Of a stretch of DNA of 64,000 bases, positions 57,138 through 64,000 are shown piece after piece. Every line of letters starts with the position of its first letter. Position 1 is the stretch's first letter. The notes beneath the pieces were generated by a model that saw only the letters and a program-made list of their open reading frames with translations, was not told where the DNA came from and did not search any database. Both the position numbers and the translations under genes were made by a program. The DNA is from an uncultured Subdoligranulum sp. (GTDB lineage Bacteria; Bacillota; Clostridia; Oscillospirales; Ruminococcaceae). The stretch is from the NCBI RefSeq assembly GCF_963931595.1, contig NZ_OZ007030.1, positions 62,001 through 126,000 on the forward strand, in the 5' to 3' direction.

Positions 57138-58589
57138 TCATTTTTTGATCAGGAACCGCCGCAGAATGCCCAGACCCATCTGCCACAGTTTGAGCAGCTG
57201 GGCGCGGTAGAGCGTGCAGTAGATAAACAGGATGGTGCCCACCAGCAGGGATTTGAGCACAAAATGCTGCCACAGCACCGTGCCGATGGCGGTCACCGCG
57301 AAGGCCAGCAGGAAGCCGGAGATGGTCTTGGCGAAGCTGGGGATCGTGCGGTAGTACATCTGGCCGGTGACGGTGCGGTAGAGAAAAGCCAGGCCGTTGC
57401 TGGCGGCCAGGGCCAGGGCGGCCCCCGGCAGACCCATGCCGGGCACCAGCATCGTGCAGAGCAGGAAGTTGGACCCGGCGCCGATGGCAATGCCGATGGT
57501 ATCGTGCCAGGGCTTGCGGGCGATGGAGTTGCCGTAGACGGTGCCCTCACACAGGATGGTGAAGACCACCGCCAGCATGAGCAGCGGGAAGATGGCAAGG
57601 CAATCCCGCTTGTTGGAGAACACCCAGAAGATCACATCCTCGAACATGACAAGGACGCAGAAGAAGCCGAAGATCAACAGGTTCAGCACGTCATGGACCC
57701 GGGCGATGCGCTCCTGCTCCTCCCGGTAGTGGGCGTAGACGTAGGGCCCCCAGTAGGTGGAGAAACCCGCCTGGATGGCGGTGACCAGCTGGGCCAGGCT
57801 GTAGCCGAAGGCAAAGAGGCCCTGGGCGGTGTCGCCGCAGTAGTTGCTCACGAAGGAGAGGCAGACGCCGCTGGACAGGCTGAAGAGAATCTGGGCCGGG
57901 GCCAGGGCGATGCCGTAGGGCAGGGTGGTGCGACCGATGCCAGCGGCCAGGGGGGCGGGCAGGTCGCAGAAAGCGGCGGCCCGGTACTTGAAGCCGAAGG
58001 CGATGACCACCACGCCGAAGCTGAGGATGGCCGTGAGGGCCAGGATCGTCACGCTGGAGGTGAAGAAGCCGGGCAGCAGGTAGACGAGGTTATAGCAGCA
58101 CTGCATCCAGAGGGTTTCGGCGGTGTAGGCCCGCAGGTCGTTTTCCAGCCGGAGCAGGACGTTCAGATACCGCACCAGCATGTAGAGCCCGGCGTTTACA
58201 AAGAGCAGCGGCACGATGCCAGGCCCGGCGGTAGCCAGGCCCAGGGCAGCGGCCAGGGGCTGGGCAAAGAAGAGGCTGCACACTACGCCCAGCACCAGCA
58301 TGAAGGCCACCGAGAACCGGGTGCAGGCTGCAAAAAGCTGGCGGGGCTGTGCCCCGGCGGGGGGCTCATGGTAGAAGCGCAGCAGCGCCTGGTCCAGCCC
58401 CAGGATGCCGATGTTCATAAAGGTGGCGGTGTAGGTCATGAAGGTGACCGGCGCGCCCAGCACGGCGCTGGGCAGCAGGCCCTTCACCACCAGGGCCAGG
58501 CCGGTGATGACAAAGCCCAGATAGGTGGCCACCGAATATTTCATCACGTTGCCGGCAAAGCTCTGGGCAGTGGATTTTTTTTCTGGCAT
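57138..58589 (-). CDS. Polysaccharide flippase (Wzx/MOP superfamily)
   Basis: A 483-residue membrane protein with about twelve to fourteen hydrophobic segments. Its start NVMKYSVATYLGFVITGLAL, the LRFYHEPPAGAQPRQLFAAC loop and the central SSGVCLSFVSNYCGDTAQGL fit O-antigen/teichoic-type lipid-linked sugar flippases, which move polymer units across the membrane. AAGGAG precedes ATG 58589. It lies 12 bases downstream of the surface-carbohydrate gene, in one operon with the O-acylation pair. Confidence 0.85.
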   Translation of the reverse strand: MPEKKSTAQSFAGNVMKYSVATYLGFVITGLALVVKGLLPSAVLGAPVTFMTYTATFMNIGILGLDQALLRFYHEPPAGAQPRQLFAACTRFSVAFMLVLGVVCSLFFAQPLAAALGLATAGPGIVPLLFVNAGLYMLVRYLNVLLRLENDLRAYTAETLWMQCCYNLVYLLPGFFTSSVTILALTAILSFGVVVIAFGFKYRAAAFCDLPAPLAAGIGRTTLPYGIALAPAQILFSLSSGVCLSFVSNYCGDTAQGLFAFGYSLAQLVTAIQAGFSTYWGPYVYAHYREEQERIARVHDVLNLLIFGFFCVLVMFEDVIFWVFSNKRDCLAIFPLLMLAVVFTILCEGTVYGNSIARKPWHDTIGIAIGAGSNFLLCTMLVPGMGLPGAALALAASNGLAFLYRTVTGQMYYRTIPSFAKTISGFLLAFAVTAIGTVLWQHFVLKSLLVGTILFIYCTLYRAQLLKLWQMGLGILRRFLIKK

Positions 58590-58601
58590 AGCGCTCTCCT
58601 T

Positions 58602-59915
58602 TTACCGCAGGTAGGGCCGGATGCGTTCGGTCATGGCGGCGACCTGTTCGGGGCTCACGTGGGCCTTGTCCACATAGCCGTAGATGCGCTGGGCGAAGTT
58701 TGCCAGCGGCGGGCAGAAACAGAAGACCCGGCGGGGTTCCCAGTGGTGGCGGTAGAGAAAATGCACCCCGGCCAGGGCGCAGTATTTGAGCAGGTTGAAG
58801 TGGGGGGTAAAGCCCTCGCCCATGGGTTCGTCCCGGGGCGGGTTCCTGTAGACATCCTCGAGAAGGTCGGCCATCCGGCGGTAGGCCGGCACCGGGGAGG
58901 GATCAAAGTAGCCCTCGATGACCTCCCGCTGGATGGGAAAGGGCGGGAAGGGGTCGGCCATGGCGGCGCAGAATTCCTCGTAGCTGGTCACATAGTGGGC
59001 GTCCTTGTAGATGACGGGGTCGTACTCGTGCTCGATGGGCACAGGACGCAGGATGTGGCAGCTCTTGCCCGCCATATACACCTCGGCGATGGCGGTGCTC
59101 ATCCAGATGGAGATGGAATCCGCCGCCACGATCCACTGTTTGACGGAATCGGCGAAGATCACATGGAAGTTGGGCCGCTTTTGGGCCAGCTCTTCCAGAG
59201 CGGGGCTGTTCCACTCGCTGGGATGGCGGCGGTAGACAAGCTCCACCTCGGGGTGGTCGCCCAGATACCGGTCGAACCAGGAGAGGGTCTCGGACATGGA
59301 AACCCGGTTGGTGCGGGCAAAGCCGGAAAAATCGGTGCCCGCCATTTTGGAGAGCTCCGCCACCTCGGCGTCACTCATGCTGGCGTAGCCGAAGCTGGAA
59401 ATGTAGAGGTGCAGCTTTTTGGCGGGGTCCAGGCCAAACTTTTTGCAAAGCTCCTCTTTGCCCAGGAAATACCCCTCGAACTCGGGGCGCAGGAAGTCCA
59501 TCATGACGGCGCCGGTGACGGGGGTGTTCTTCGCCTCCATGCCGTGGGCCTGCAGCCGGGCGGCGGTGCGCTTGCCCCAGCAGGTCTGGATGCACTTCTT
59601 GGCGTTGCCGTTCATGTTGAACCAGTCGCCCTCCTCCTGGGTGTCGGAGAGCATCTGCTCCCAGTGGAGGTTGACGATCTTGTTGCAATAGCCGATGTTA
59701 TTGTACACATGGCTGTTGATGGCTTCGTTATCGTACATGCAGCTGGCCACCAGCACCTCGGGCTTGTCCTCCCGGAAAAGGCGGCGGTACTTGGGGTCCA
59801 GCAGCTGGCGGATCTCCACCTTGTACCCTCGGCGCTCCAGTTCTAATTTGAGCAGCAGGTCGCTCTCGTATTCCCGGACCGTGTGCTCATACAAAATCAA
59901 AAAATCCAGTGCCAC
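58602..59915 (-). CDS. Surface carbohydrate biosynthesis protein (GT-B/CDP-glycerol transferase-like)
   Basis: A 437-residue cytoplasmic protein resembling the surface-carbohydrate-biosynthesis and CDP-glycerol glycerophosphotransferase type GT-B enzymes. N-terminal Rossmann-like half: DFLILYEHTVREYESDLLLK, VLVASCMYDNEAINSHVYNN; C-terminal half: HLYISSFGYASMSDAEVAEL, VELVYRRHPSEWNSPALEEL, ISIWMSTAIAEVYMAGKSCH, where a nucleotide-sugar would bind. Start is GTG 59915 behind AAGGAGAGG. Donor and acceptor are unknown; the operon suggests a secreted, O-acylated glycan. Confidence 0.75.
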   Translation of the reverse strand: MALDFLILYEHTVREYESDLLLKLELERRGYKVEIRQLLDPKYRRLFREDKPEVLVASCMYDNEAINSHVYNNIGYCNKIVNLHWEQMLSDTQEEGDWFNMNGNAKKCIQTCWGKRTAARLQAHGMEAKNTPVTGAVMMDFLRPEFEGYFLGKEELCKKFGLDPAKKLHLYISSFGYASMSDAEVAELSKMAGTDFSGFARTNRVSMSETLSWFDRYLGDHPEVELVYRRHPSEWNSPALEELAQKRPNFHVIFADSVKQWIVAADSISIWMSTAIAEVYMAGKSCHILRPVPIEHEYDPVIYKDAHYVTSYEEFCAAMADPFPPFPIQREVIEGYFDPSPVPAYRRMADLLEDVYRNPPRDEPMGEGFTPHFNLLKYCALAGVHFLYRHHWEPRRVFCFCPPLANFAQRIYGYVDKAHVSPEQVAAMTERIRPYLR

Positions 59916-59933
59916 AGAACCCTCTCCTTGCCC

Positions 59934-60878
59934 TCAGGCTTTCAGGTCGCCGAACAGCTGGGCCGTCCAGTCGGGCAGGCCGTACCGTTCGTCCAGATGG
60001 AATCCGTCGTAAAATTGTGTGTCGTCGTCGGTGATGCAGCTCCCGCCCCACTCGTAGTCCAGCAGGGTAAAGGCGCCCTCGTCGGCCCAGCTGCGCAGGG
60101 TGGGCAGCACCTCGTTCTCCATGGCCTCGGTGATGCCGAACACATCGCACACCTGGGTGCGCACATTGCCGGCCATGGGGGGCAGCACCACAATGAGCTC
60201 AACGCCTGCTTCGGCGCACCGCTGTCCCAGGTCGTGCAGCCGCTCCAGCTGTTCGGTGTTCAGCGACCAGTTGCGGCATTTGGGCGTGATGGTGGCCGGG
60301 TAGTCGTAGAGCTTGCGGTGCAGCGGCAGCACGGTGCCGTCGTCGGCCAGATAGTCGCTCTCCACCCAGTCCCCCGACTCGATGGCGTCCGGCGTGCCCC
60401 GGATGGTATCCATCATCACGGTGAGGGCATTGACGTTGTACTCGAGGTTCAGGCAGTAGGCCAGGGGATTGTTGAGCGTTTCCTCCAGCTGGGCGAACCG
60501 GTCGGTGTTGTAGCCCTCGTTGAGGGTGTAGAAGGAAAGCCCCACCAGCAGGGTATCCACCTGGTGGCCGCTGTCCAGCACATAGTCGGCCAGGTCCAGC
60601 GTTTCTTTCAGGGACGCCCCGCCGAAGGAAAGGTTCTGCCATTCTTCGCCGGAAAGCTGGTCCACCAGGTCCATATCGAAGTGGGCCAGACGGCTGTCCC
60701 CCAGGATCAGATGGGTGCCGGGATGCTGCTGGTAGGCCCGCACCCGGGCCACCGGCTGGCTGGACCCGGCGGAGGATTTCAGGCCGAAGTAGTTGTTGGG
60801 CTCAAAGGCGATGAACACCACCAGCCACACCAGCACCGGGATGGCCAGCAGCGCCAGCTTTTTCAGGATATTTTTCAC
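59934..60878 (-). CDS. Membrane-anchored SGNH hydrolase-like protein (AlgJ/DltD-like)
   Basis: A 314-residue protein with one N-terminal membrane helix (ILKKLALLAIPVLVWLVVFI) and an extracellular SGNH-type domain: block I HLILGDSRLAHFD with the candidate serine, LSFGGASLKETLDLADYVL, and the final block with Asp/His in FYDGFHLDERYG. GTG 60878 follows AAGGAG. Such proteins partner MBOAT channels to transfer acyl groups onto exported polymers; here the MBOAT gene lies directly upstream, 97 bases away. Confidence 0.8.
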   Translation of the reverse strand: MKNILKKLALLAIPVLVWLVVFIAFEPNNYFGLKSSAGSSQPVARVRAYQQHPGTHLILGDSRLAHFDMDLVDQLSGEEWQNLSFGGASLKETLDLADYVLDSGHQVDTLLVGLSFYTLNEGYNTDRFAQLEETLNNPLAYCLNLEYNVNALTVMMDTIRGTPDAIESGDWVESDYLADDGTVLPLHRKLYDYPATITPKCRNWSLNTEQLERLHDLGQRCAEAGVELIVVLPPMAGNVRTQVCDVFGITEAMENEVLPTLRSWADEGAFTLLDYEWGGSCITDDDTQFYDGFHLDERYGLPDWTAQLFGDLKA

Positions 60879-60975
60879 AGGCCACTCCTTTCTGTTGTGA
60901 TGGCAGGGATGTTTTCAAAACCGTCTTCATCGGCGGACATGTGCCGTGCACGACTGGTTCCCCCGTTGATAGGCA

Positions 60976-62460
60976 TTAAAATCCCGCGTACATCCCGAAG
61001 CCCGCGTTGCCAAAGCCGCCGCTCTGCATAATGTAGCCCGCCAGCAGGAAAATCACCAGCAGGTAGTAGACCGCCCAGCGGTGCTTTTCCCCGGCCAGGG
61101 CGATCTCGGCAGGTTTGTTTTTGTAGGTGAAGGCCCGGCGGGTGTCGAGATAAAAGGCCAGCACCAGCACCACTGCGAGGAAGGCATAGTAGGCCGCCAC
61201 CATGAGGGTGTTGGCGTAGAAGGCGGTGTAGACGGCGCTGTACAGCTCCCCGGCAAAGCGGCCGGGGGCCCAGCCACGGAACCAGCCTGCCAGATACCCG
61301 AAGGCATCCCCCACGGTCAGGGTGCCGGCGGGGGCGGACCCCACCCGGAAGAACACCATGCTCACCGTCCACAGGGCAAAGACCACGGCCCGTTTGGCGC
61401 GCACCACCCGGGCCGGGGCTTTCTTTTTGGGTTTGCCGAACCGGCGGTGGAGCAGCTCCTCCCCCAGCCGGTAGCAGGCCTGCAAAAGACCCCACACCAC
61501 AAAGGGCAGGGTGTTGCCGTGCCAGAAGCCCGACACGAAAAAGACGATAAAGACGCAGGCCTCGGCGGGCAGGCGGGTCAGCTTGCCCCGGGTCACGCCG
61601 GAAAGATCGGCCCAGGCCAGCGGCATGAAGAGGTAATCCTGCAGCCAGGAGGAAAAACTGATGTGCCAGCGGCTCCAGAATCCCGAGAAGTTGGTGGCAA
61701 AGAAAGGCGTCTTGAAGTTTTCCGGCAGTTCGAGGCCCAGGAAAAGCCCCACGGCCCGGGCTACTTCGGAGTAGCCCGAAAAGTTGAAGTAGAGCTGCAA
61801 GGTATACCCCACGGCGCCCAGCAGCAGCATGGGGCCGCCGTAGTTCTGGTAATTGGGGAAGACCTCGTCCACAAAGACGCCCAGCACATCGCTCACCGCC
61901 ACCAGCTTGAAGAGACCCAGCGCCATGAGCCGCAGCCCCCGCACGGTGCGGGCGGCATCAAAGCGGTGTTCCTCCTGGAACTGGGGCAGCAGCGCCCCGG
62001 CCCGGCAGATGGGCCCCTGGGTGACGGTGGCAAAAAAGTTCAGAAACAGCGCACAGCGGATGAAACTGGGTTCCACCTCGCAGTCGCCCCGGGCGGCGTC
62101 GATGAGGTAGGCGATGGCCGCAAAGCTGTAAAAGCTGATGCCCAGCGGCATGGCCACGGCCTGCCAGCCCGCCAGCCCCTGGAAGGCACCGTTATACTTG
62201 AAGAAGGCAAGGATGCCCAGCAGCCCGATGACCCCCACCCGCAAGGCTGCAACCTTGTGGGGGCCTGCCAGCGCCCGGCCGCAGAGGTAAGTGAACACCG
62301 CAATGGTGATGGTCACCCCCAGCATGGACGGCATGGCCAGGGCGTAGAACACCCAGCTGGCCGCCAGCAGAAAGGGACTCTGGACGCGCCGGGGCAGATG
62401 CAGATACACCGCGACCACCACCAGCAAAAAGCCGAAAAAGCCAAAACTCTGCAGGCTCAA
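60976..62460 (-). CDS. MBOAT O-acyltransferase (AlgI/DltB-like)
   Basis: A 494-residue integral membrane acyltransferase with about a dozen hydrophobic segments. MBOAT landmarks: FNFFATVTQGPICRAGALLP, the amphipathic region FSGFWSRWHISFSSWLQDYL near residue 275 and the conserved histidine in FFVSGFWHGNTLPFVVWG near residue 320. It is expected to move acetyl or other acyl groups across the membrane for O-acylation of a surface glycan with the SGNH partner. It starts at TTG 62460 behind AGGAGG at 8 bases, under a consensus promoter, as first gene of the long minus-strand operon. Confidence 0.92.
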   Translation of the reverse strand: MSLQSFGFFGFLLVVVAVYLHLPRRVQSPFLLAASWVFYALAMPSMLGVTITIAVFTYLCGRALAGPHKVAALRVGVIGLLGILAFFKYNGAFQGLAGWQAVAMPLGISFYSFAAIAYLIDAARGDCEVEPSFIRCALFLNFFATVTQGPICRAGALLPQFQEEHRFDAARTVRGLRLMALGLFKLVAVSDVLGVFVDEVFPNYQNYGGPMLLLGAVGYTLQLYFNFSGYSEVARAVGLFLGLELPENFKTPFFATNFSGFWSRWHISFSSWLQDYLFMPLAWADLSGVTRGKLTRLPAEACVFIVFFVSGFWHGNTLPFVVWGLLQACYRLGEELLHRRFGKPKKKAPARVVRAKRAVVFALWTVSMVFFRVGSAPAGTLTVGDAFGYLAGWFRGWAPGRFAGELYSAVYTAFYANTLMVAAYYAFLAVVLVLAFYLDTRRAFTYKNKPAEIALAGEKHRWAVYYLLVIFLLAGYIMQSGGFGNAGFGMYAGF

Positions 62461-62499
62461 CGGCGCACCTCCTGACTATACATATAGAAGTAACAATTC

Positions 62500-62528
62500 A
62501 TTATACACGATTTTACGATGCCACGCAA
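62500..62528 (-). promoter_or_regulatory. Promoter of the MBOAT-to-gltX operon
   Basis: On the minus strand TTGCGT (62523-62528), 17-base spacer, TATAAT (62500-62505). Confidence 0.75.
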
Positions 62529-62570
62529 GAGAAAGCCCTGCGCCCCGGCCCGCAGGAAAATGCTGGCCCC

Positions 62571-62599
62571 TTGACGGCGCTGCCGTTTCGTGTTATGGT
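62571..62599 (+). promoter_or_regulatory. Promoter of trkH
   Basis: TTGACG (62571-62576), 17-base spacer, TATGGT (62594-62599). Transcription would start near 62606, giving a ~150-base leader. Confidence 0.65.
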
Positions 62600-62610
62600 A
62601 GAGACATCTA

Positions 62611-62745
62611 CGACCGGGATAAGTGGTGGAGTCTGTCATAGGACGCGGCGCGTCCTATTTATCCGGGGTCGGCCGGGGCAAGGGCGCTCCGGCCCGGCGG
62701 GACTTCCCCCAACACGGCGGGAAGCCCCGCCTTTTGTGTGCAAGA
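62611..62745 (+). promoter_or_regulatory. Riboswitch-like structured leader of trkH
   Basis: CGACCGGGATAA (from 62612) pairs with TTATCCGGGGTCG, enclosing the perfect hairpin ATAGGACGCG/CGCGTCCTAT. A terminator-like stem GGCGGG-AAGC-CCCGCC followed by TTTT lies at about 62717-62735, and the upstream CTTCCC can pair with GGGAAG of this stem as an anti-terminator. No known riboswitch class was recognised. Confidence 0.5.
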
Positions 62746-62754
62746 GGATTTTTT

Positions 62755-64000
62755 ATGAAAGCAATCGTACATCTTCTCAAAAAGCAGCCCCCCGCGCGGA
62801 TCATCGCCCTGGGCTTTGCCCTGGCCATCCTGCTGGGGGCGGCGCTGCTCAAACTGCCCGTCTCGGTGCGGGATACCGCCACCGTCAGCTGGACCGACGC
62901 CCTCTTCACCTCCACCAGCGCGGTCTGCGTCACCGGCCTCATCGCCGTCGACACCGCCGACACCTTCACCCCCTTCGGCCAGGCCGTGGTGGCGGGGCTC
63001 ATCCAGGTCGGCGGCCTGGGCGTCACCTCCATCGGCATGGGCCTGGCCCTGGCGGCGGGGCGGCGCATCAGCCTCAAGGGGCGGTCGCTGGTGCGGGAGG
63101 CCCTCAACGTGGACAGCTTCGAGGGCATGGTCCGCCTGGTGCGCGCGGTGCTGTTTATGACGCTGTGCTTTGAGCTGGCGGGCGTTGTCTGCAGTTTCCC
63201 GGTGTTCATCCAGGATTTCCCGCCGCTGCACGCCTTGTGGATCAGCATCTTCCACTCCATCGCGGCGTTCAACAACTCGGGCTTTGACATTTTGGGCGGG
63301 CTGCGCAACCTGATCCCCTACCACGATAACGTCTGGCTCAACCTTGTCACCTGCGGCCTTATCATCTTTGGCGGTATCGGCTTCCTCGTCGTGCTCGACG
63401 TCATCAAGTGCCGGTTCCGCTTCCGCAAGTTCACGCTGCACACCAAAGTGGTGCTTACCACCACGGCGGTGCTGCTGGCTGCCGGCACGGTGCTGCTGCA
63501 GCTTACCGACGGCATCGGCTGGCTGGCGGCGTTTTTCCACAGCACGTCGGCGCGTACCGCGGGCTTCTCGACGATGCCGCTGGGCGAGCTCAGCAACGCG
63601 GGCCTGTTCGTGCTCACGATTTTGATGTTCATCGGCGCTTCGCCCGGGTCCACCGGCGGCGGTATCAAGACGACGACCTTCTTTGTCCTCATGCAGGAGG
63701 TCGCCTGCATCTTCAGCAAGCGCCGCCCCGGGGCCTTCCACCGCCGCCTGCCCGACGGCGCCATGCGCAAAGCGGCCACCATCGCGCTGCTGGGCATGAT
63801 CGTCGTGTGCACCGGCACCTTCCTGCTCTGCGTGCTGGAACCCGACCTGACGCTGATGCAGCTGCTGTTTGAGGATGTCTCGGCCTTCGGCACCGTCGGC
63901 CTTTCCACCGGCATCACGCCGGACCTGCTGGACGCCAGCAAACTGATCCTGATCTTAACGATGTACACCGGGCGCGTCGGCGCGTTCACGCTGCTGTCGA
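62755..64000 (+). CDS. trkH: Potassium uptake channel subunit TrkH/KtrB, 3'-truncated by window edge
   Basis: The frame from ATG 62755 (behind AGAGGA) is open to the window end; 415 residues visible. Membrane channel of the Trk/Ktr K+ uptake system. The four selectivity-filter loops, one per MPM repeat, are seen with their key glycines: TSTSAVCVTGLIAVDTAD, AAFNNSGFDILGGLRN, TSARTAGFSTMPLGELSN and SAFGTVGLSTGITPDLLD. The gating-loop region GASPGSTGGGIKTTTFFVL follows the third repeat. The regulatory partner TrkA/KtrA, if adjacent, lies outside the window. Confidence 0.93.
   Translation, partial: MKAIVHLLKKQPPARIIALGFALAILLGAALLKLPVSVRDTATVSWTDALFTSTSAVCVTGLIAVDTADTFTPFGQAVVAGLIQVGGLGVTSIGMGLALAAGRRISLKGRSLVREALNVDSFEGMVRLVRAVLFMTLCFELAGVVCSFPVFIQDFPPLHALWISIFHSIAAFNNSGFDILGGLRNLIPYHDNVWLNLVTCGLIIFGGIGFLVVLDVIKCRFRFRKFTLHTKVVLTTTAVLLAAGTVLLQLTDGIGWLAAFFHSTSARTAGFSTMPLGELSNAGLFVLTILMFIGASPGSTGGGIKTTTFFVLMQEVACIFSKRRPGAFHRRLPDGAMRKAATIALLGMIVVCTGTFLLCVLEPDLTLMQLLFEDVSAFGTVGLSTGITPDLLDASKLILILTMYTGRVGAFTLLS

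Noticed and set aside
62600..62754. A c-di-AMP (ydaO) or guanidine-I riboswitch before trkH.
   Set aside because: The conserved ydaO core is not there, and only a short ACACGG-GGGA resemblance to guanidine-I is seen without its 5' half.

Overview
The window looks like a chromosomal segment of a high-GC, low-GC-phylum Firmicute, most likely an Oscillospiraceae/Ruminococcaceae gut clostridium (Gemmiger, Subdoligranulum or Faecalibacterium relatives; genus not certain). The pointers are strong AGGAGG-type ribosome sites with GTG/TTG starts, TTGACA/TATAAT-type promoters, a DUF3793 gene, two DUF3048 lipoproteins, a type III glutamine synthetase with an ANTAR regulator, a SpoIIE-type phosphatase and Spo0A-box-like sites.

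Layout. 1-7.2 kb: end of a UDP-glucose dehydrogenase gene, a MATE exporter, a DUF3793 gene with two matching operator-like palindromes, a split transketolase, a new-looking 52-residue ORF and cardiolipin synthase. 7.26-20.7 kb: a compact, all-plus-strand siphovirus-like particle cluster (DUF1492 regulator, portal, capsid, connectors, tail tube, chaperones, tape measure, hub, fibres, endolysin, holin). No terminase, integrase, repressor, head protease or replication gene is visible. A SARP-type regulator with a degenerate GGDEF-like tail follows. 22-24.1 kb: phosphoglucomutase and tRNA-Arg(ACG), the latter followed by a structured element carrying partial copies of the tRNA 3' end.

24.4-34.7 kb: an orphan gene behind an attenuator-like leader, a complete Opp-type peptide ABC transporter (oppBCDF plus binding lipoprotein), argF divergent from DNA polymerase IV, and a small lipoprotein/membrane-protein pair. 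34.7-36.8 kb: an AT-rich island (HTH protein, methyltransferase, XRE regulator of conjugative-element type) that has replaced the 5' part of an LPKTG surface-protein gene. 37.3-41.5 kb: glnN-glnA-ANTAR nitrogen-assimilation cluster. 41.7-46 kb: CYTH protein, two tandem DUF3048 lipoproteins, a histidine phosphatase. 46.4-51.2 kb: XRE regulator, AbrB-like regulator, amidase, SpoIIE-like phosphatase. 51.5-53.6 kb: an EF-G-like GTPase.

53.7-62.5 kb, minus strand: an apparent long operon that starts with an MBOAT/SGNH O-acylation pair, a surface-carbohydrate protein, a flippase and a GNAT enzyme and runs into the housekeeping genes hflX and gltX. The window ends in a TrkH potassium-uptake gene behind a riboswitch-like leader. 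The most unusual feature is the domesticated-looking phage particle cluster; the control leaders, the tRNA-derived repeat, the Spo0A-like box cluster and the DUF3793 operators are the next best leads. All functions are read from sequence motifs alone; no database search was run.
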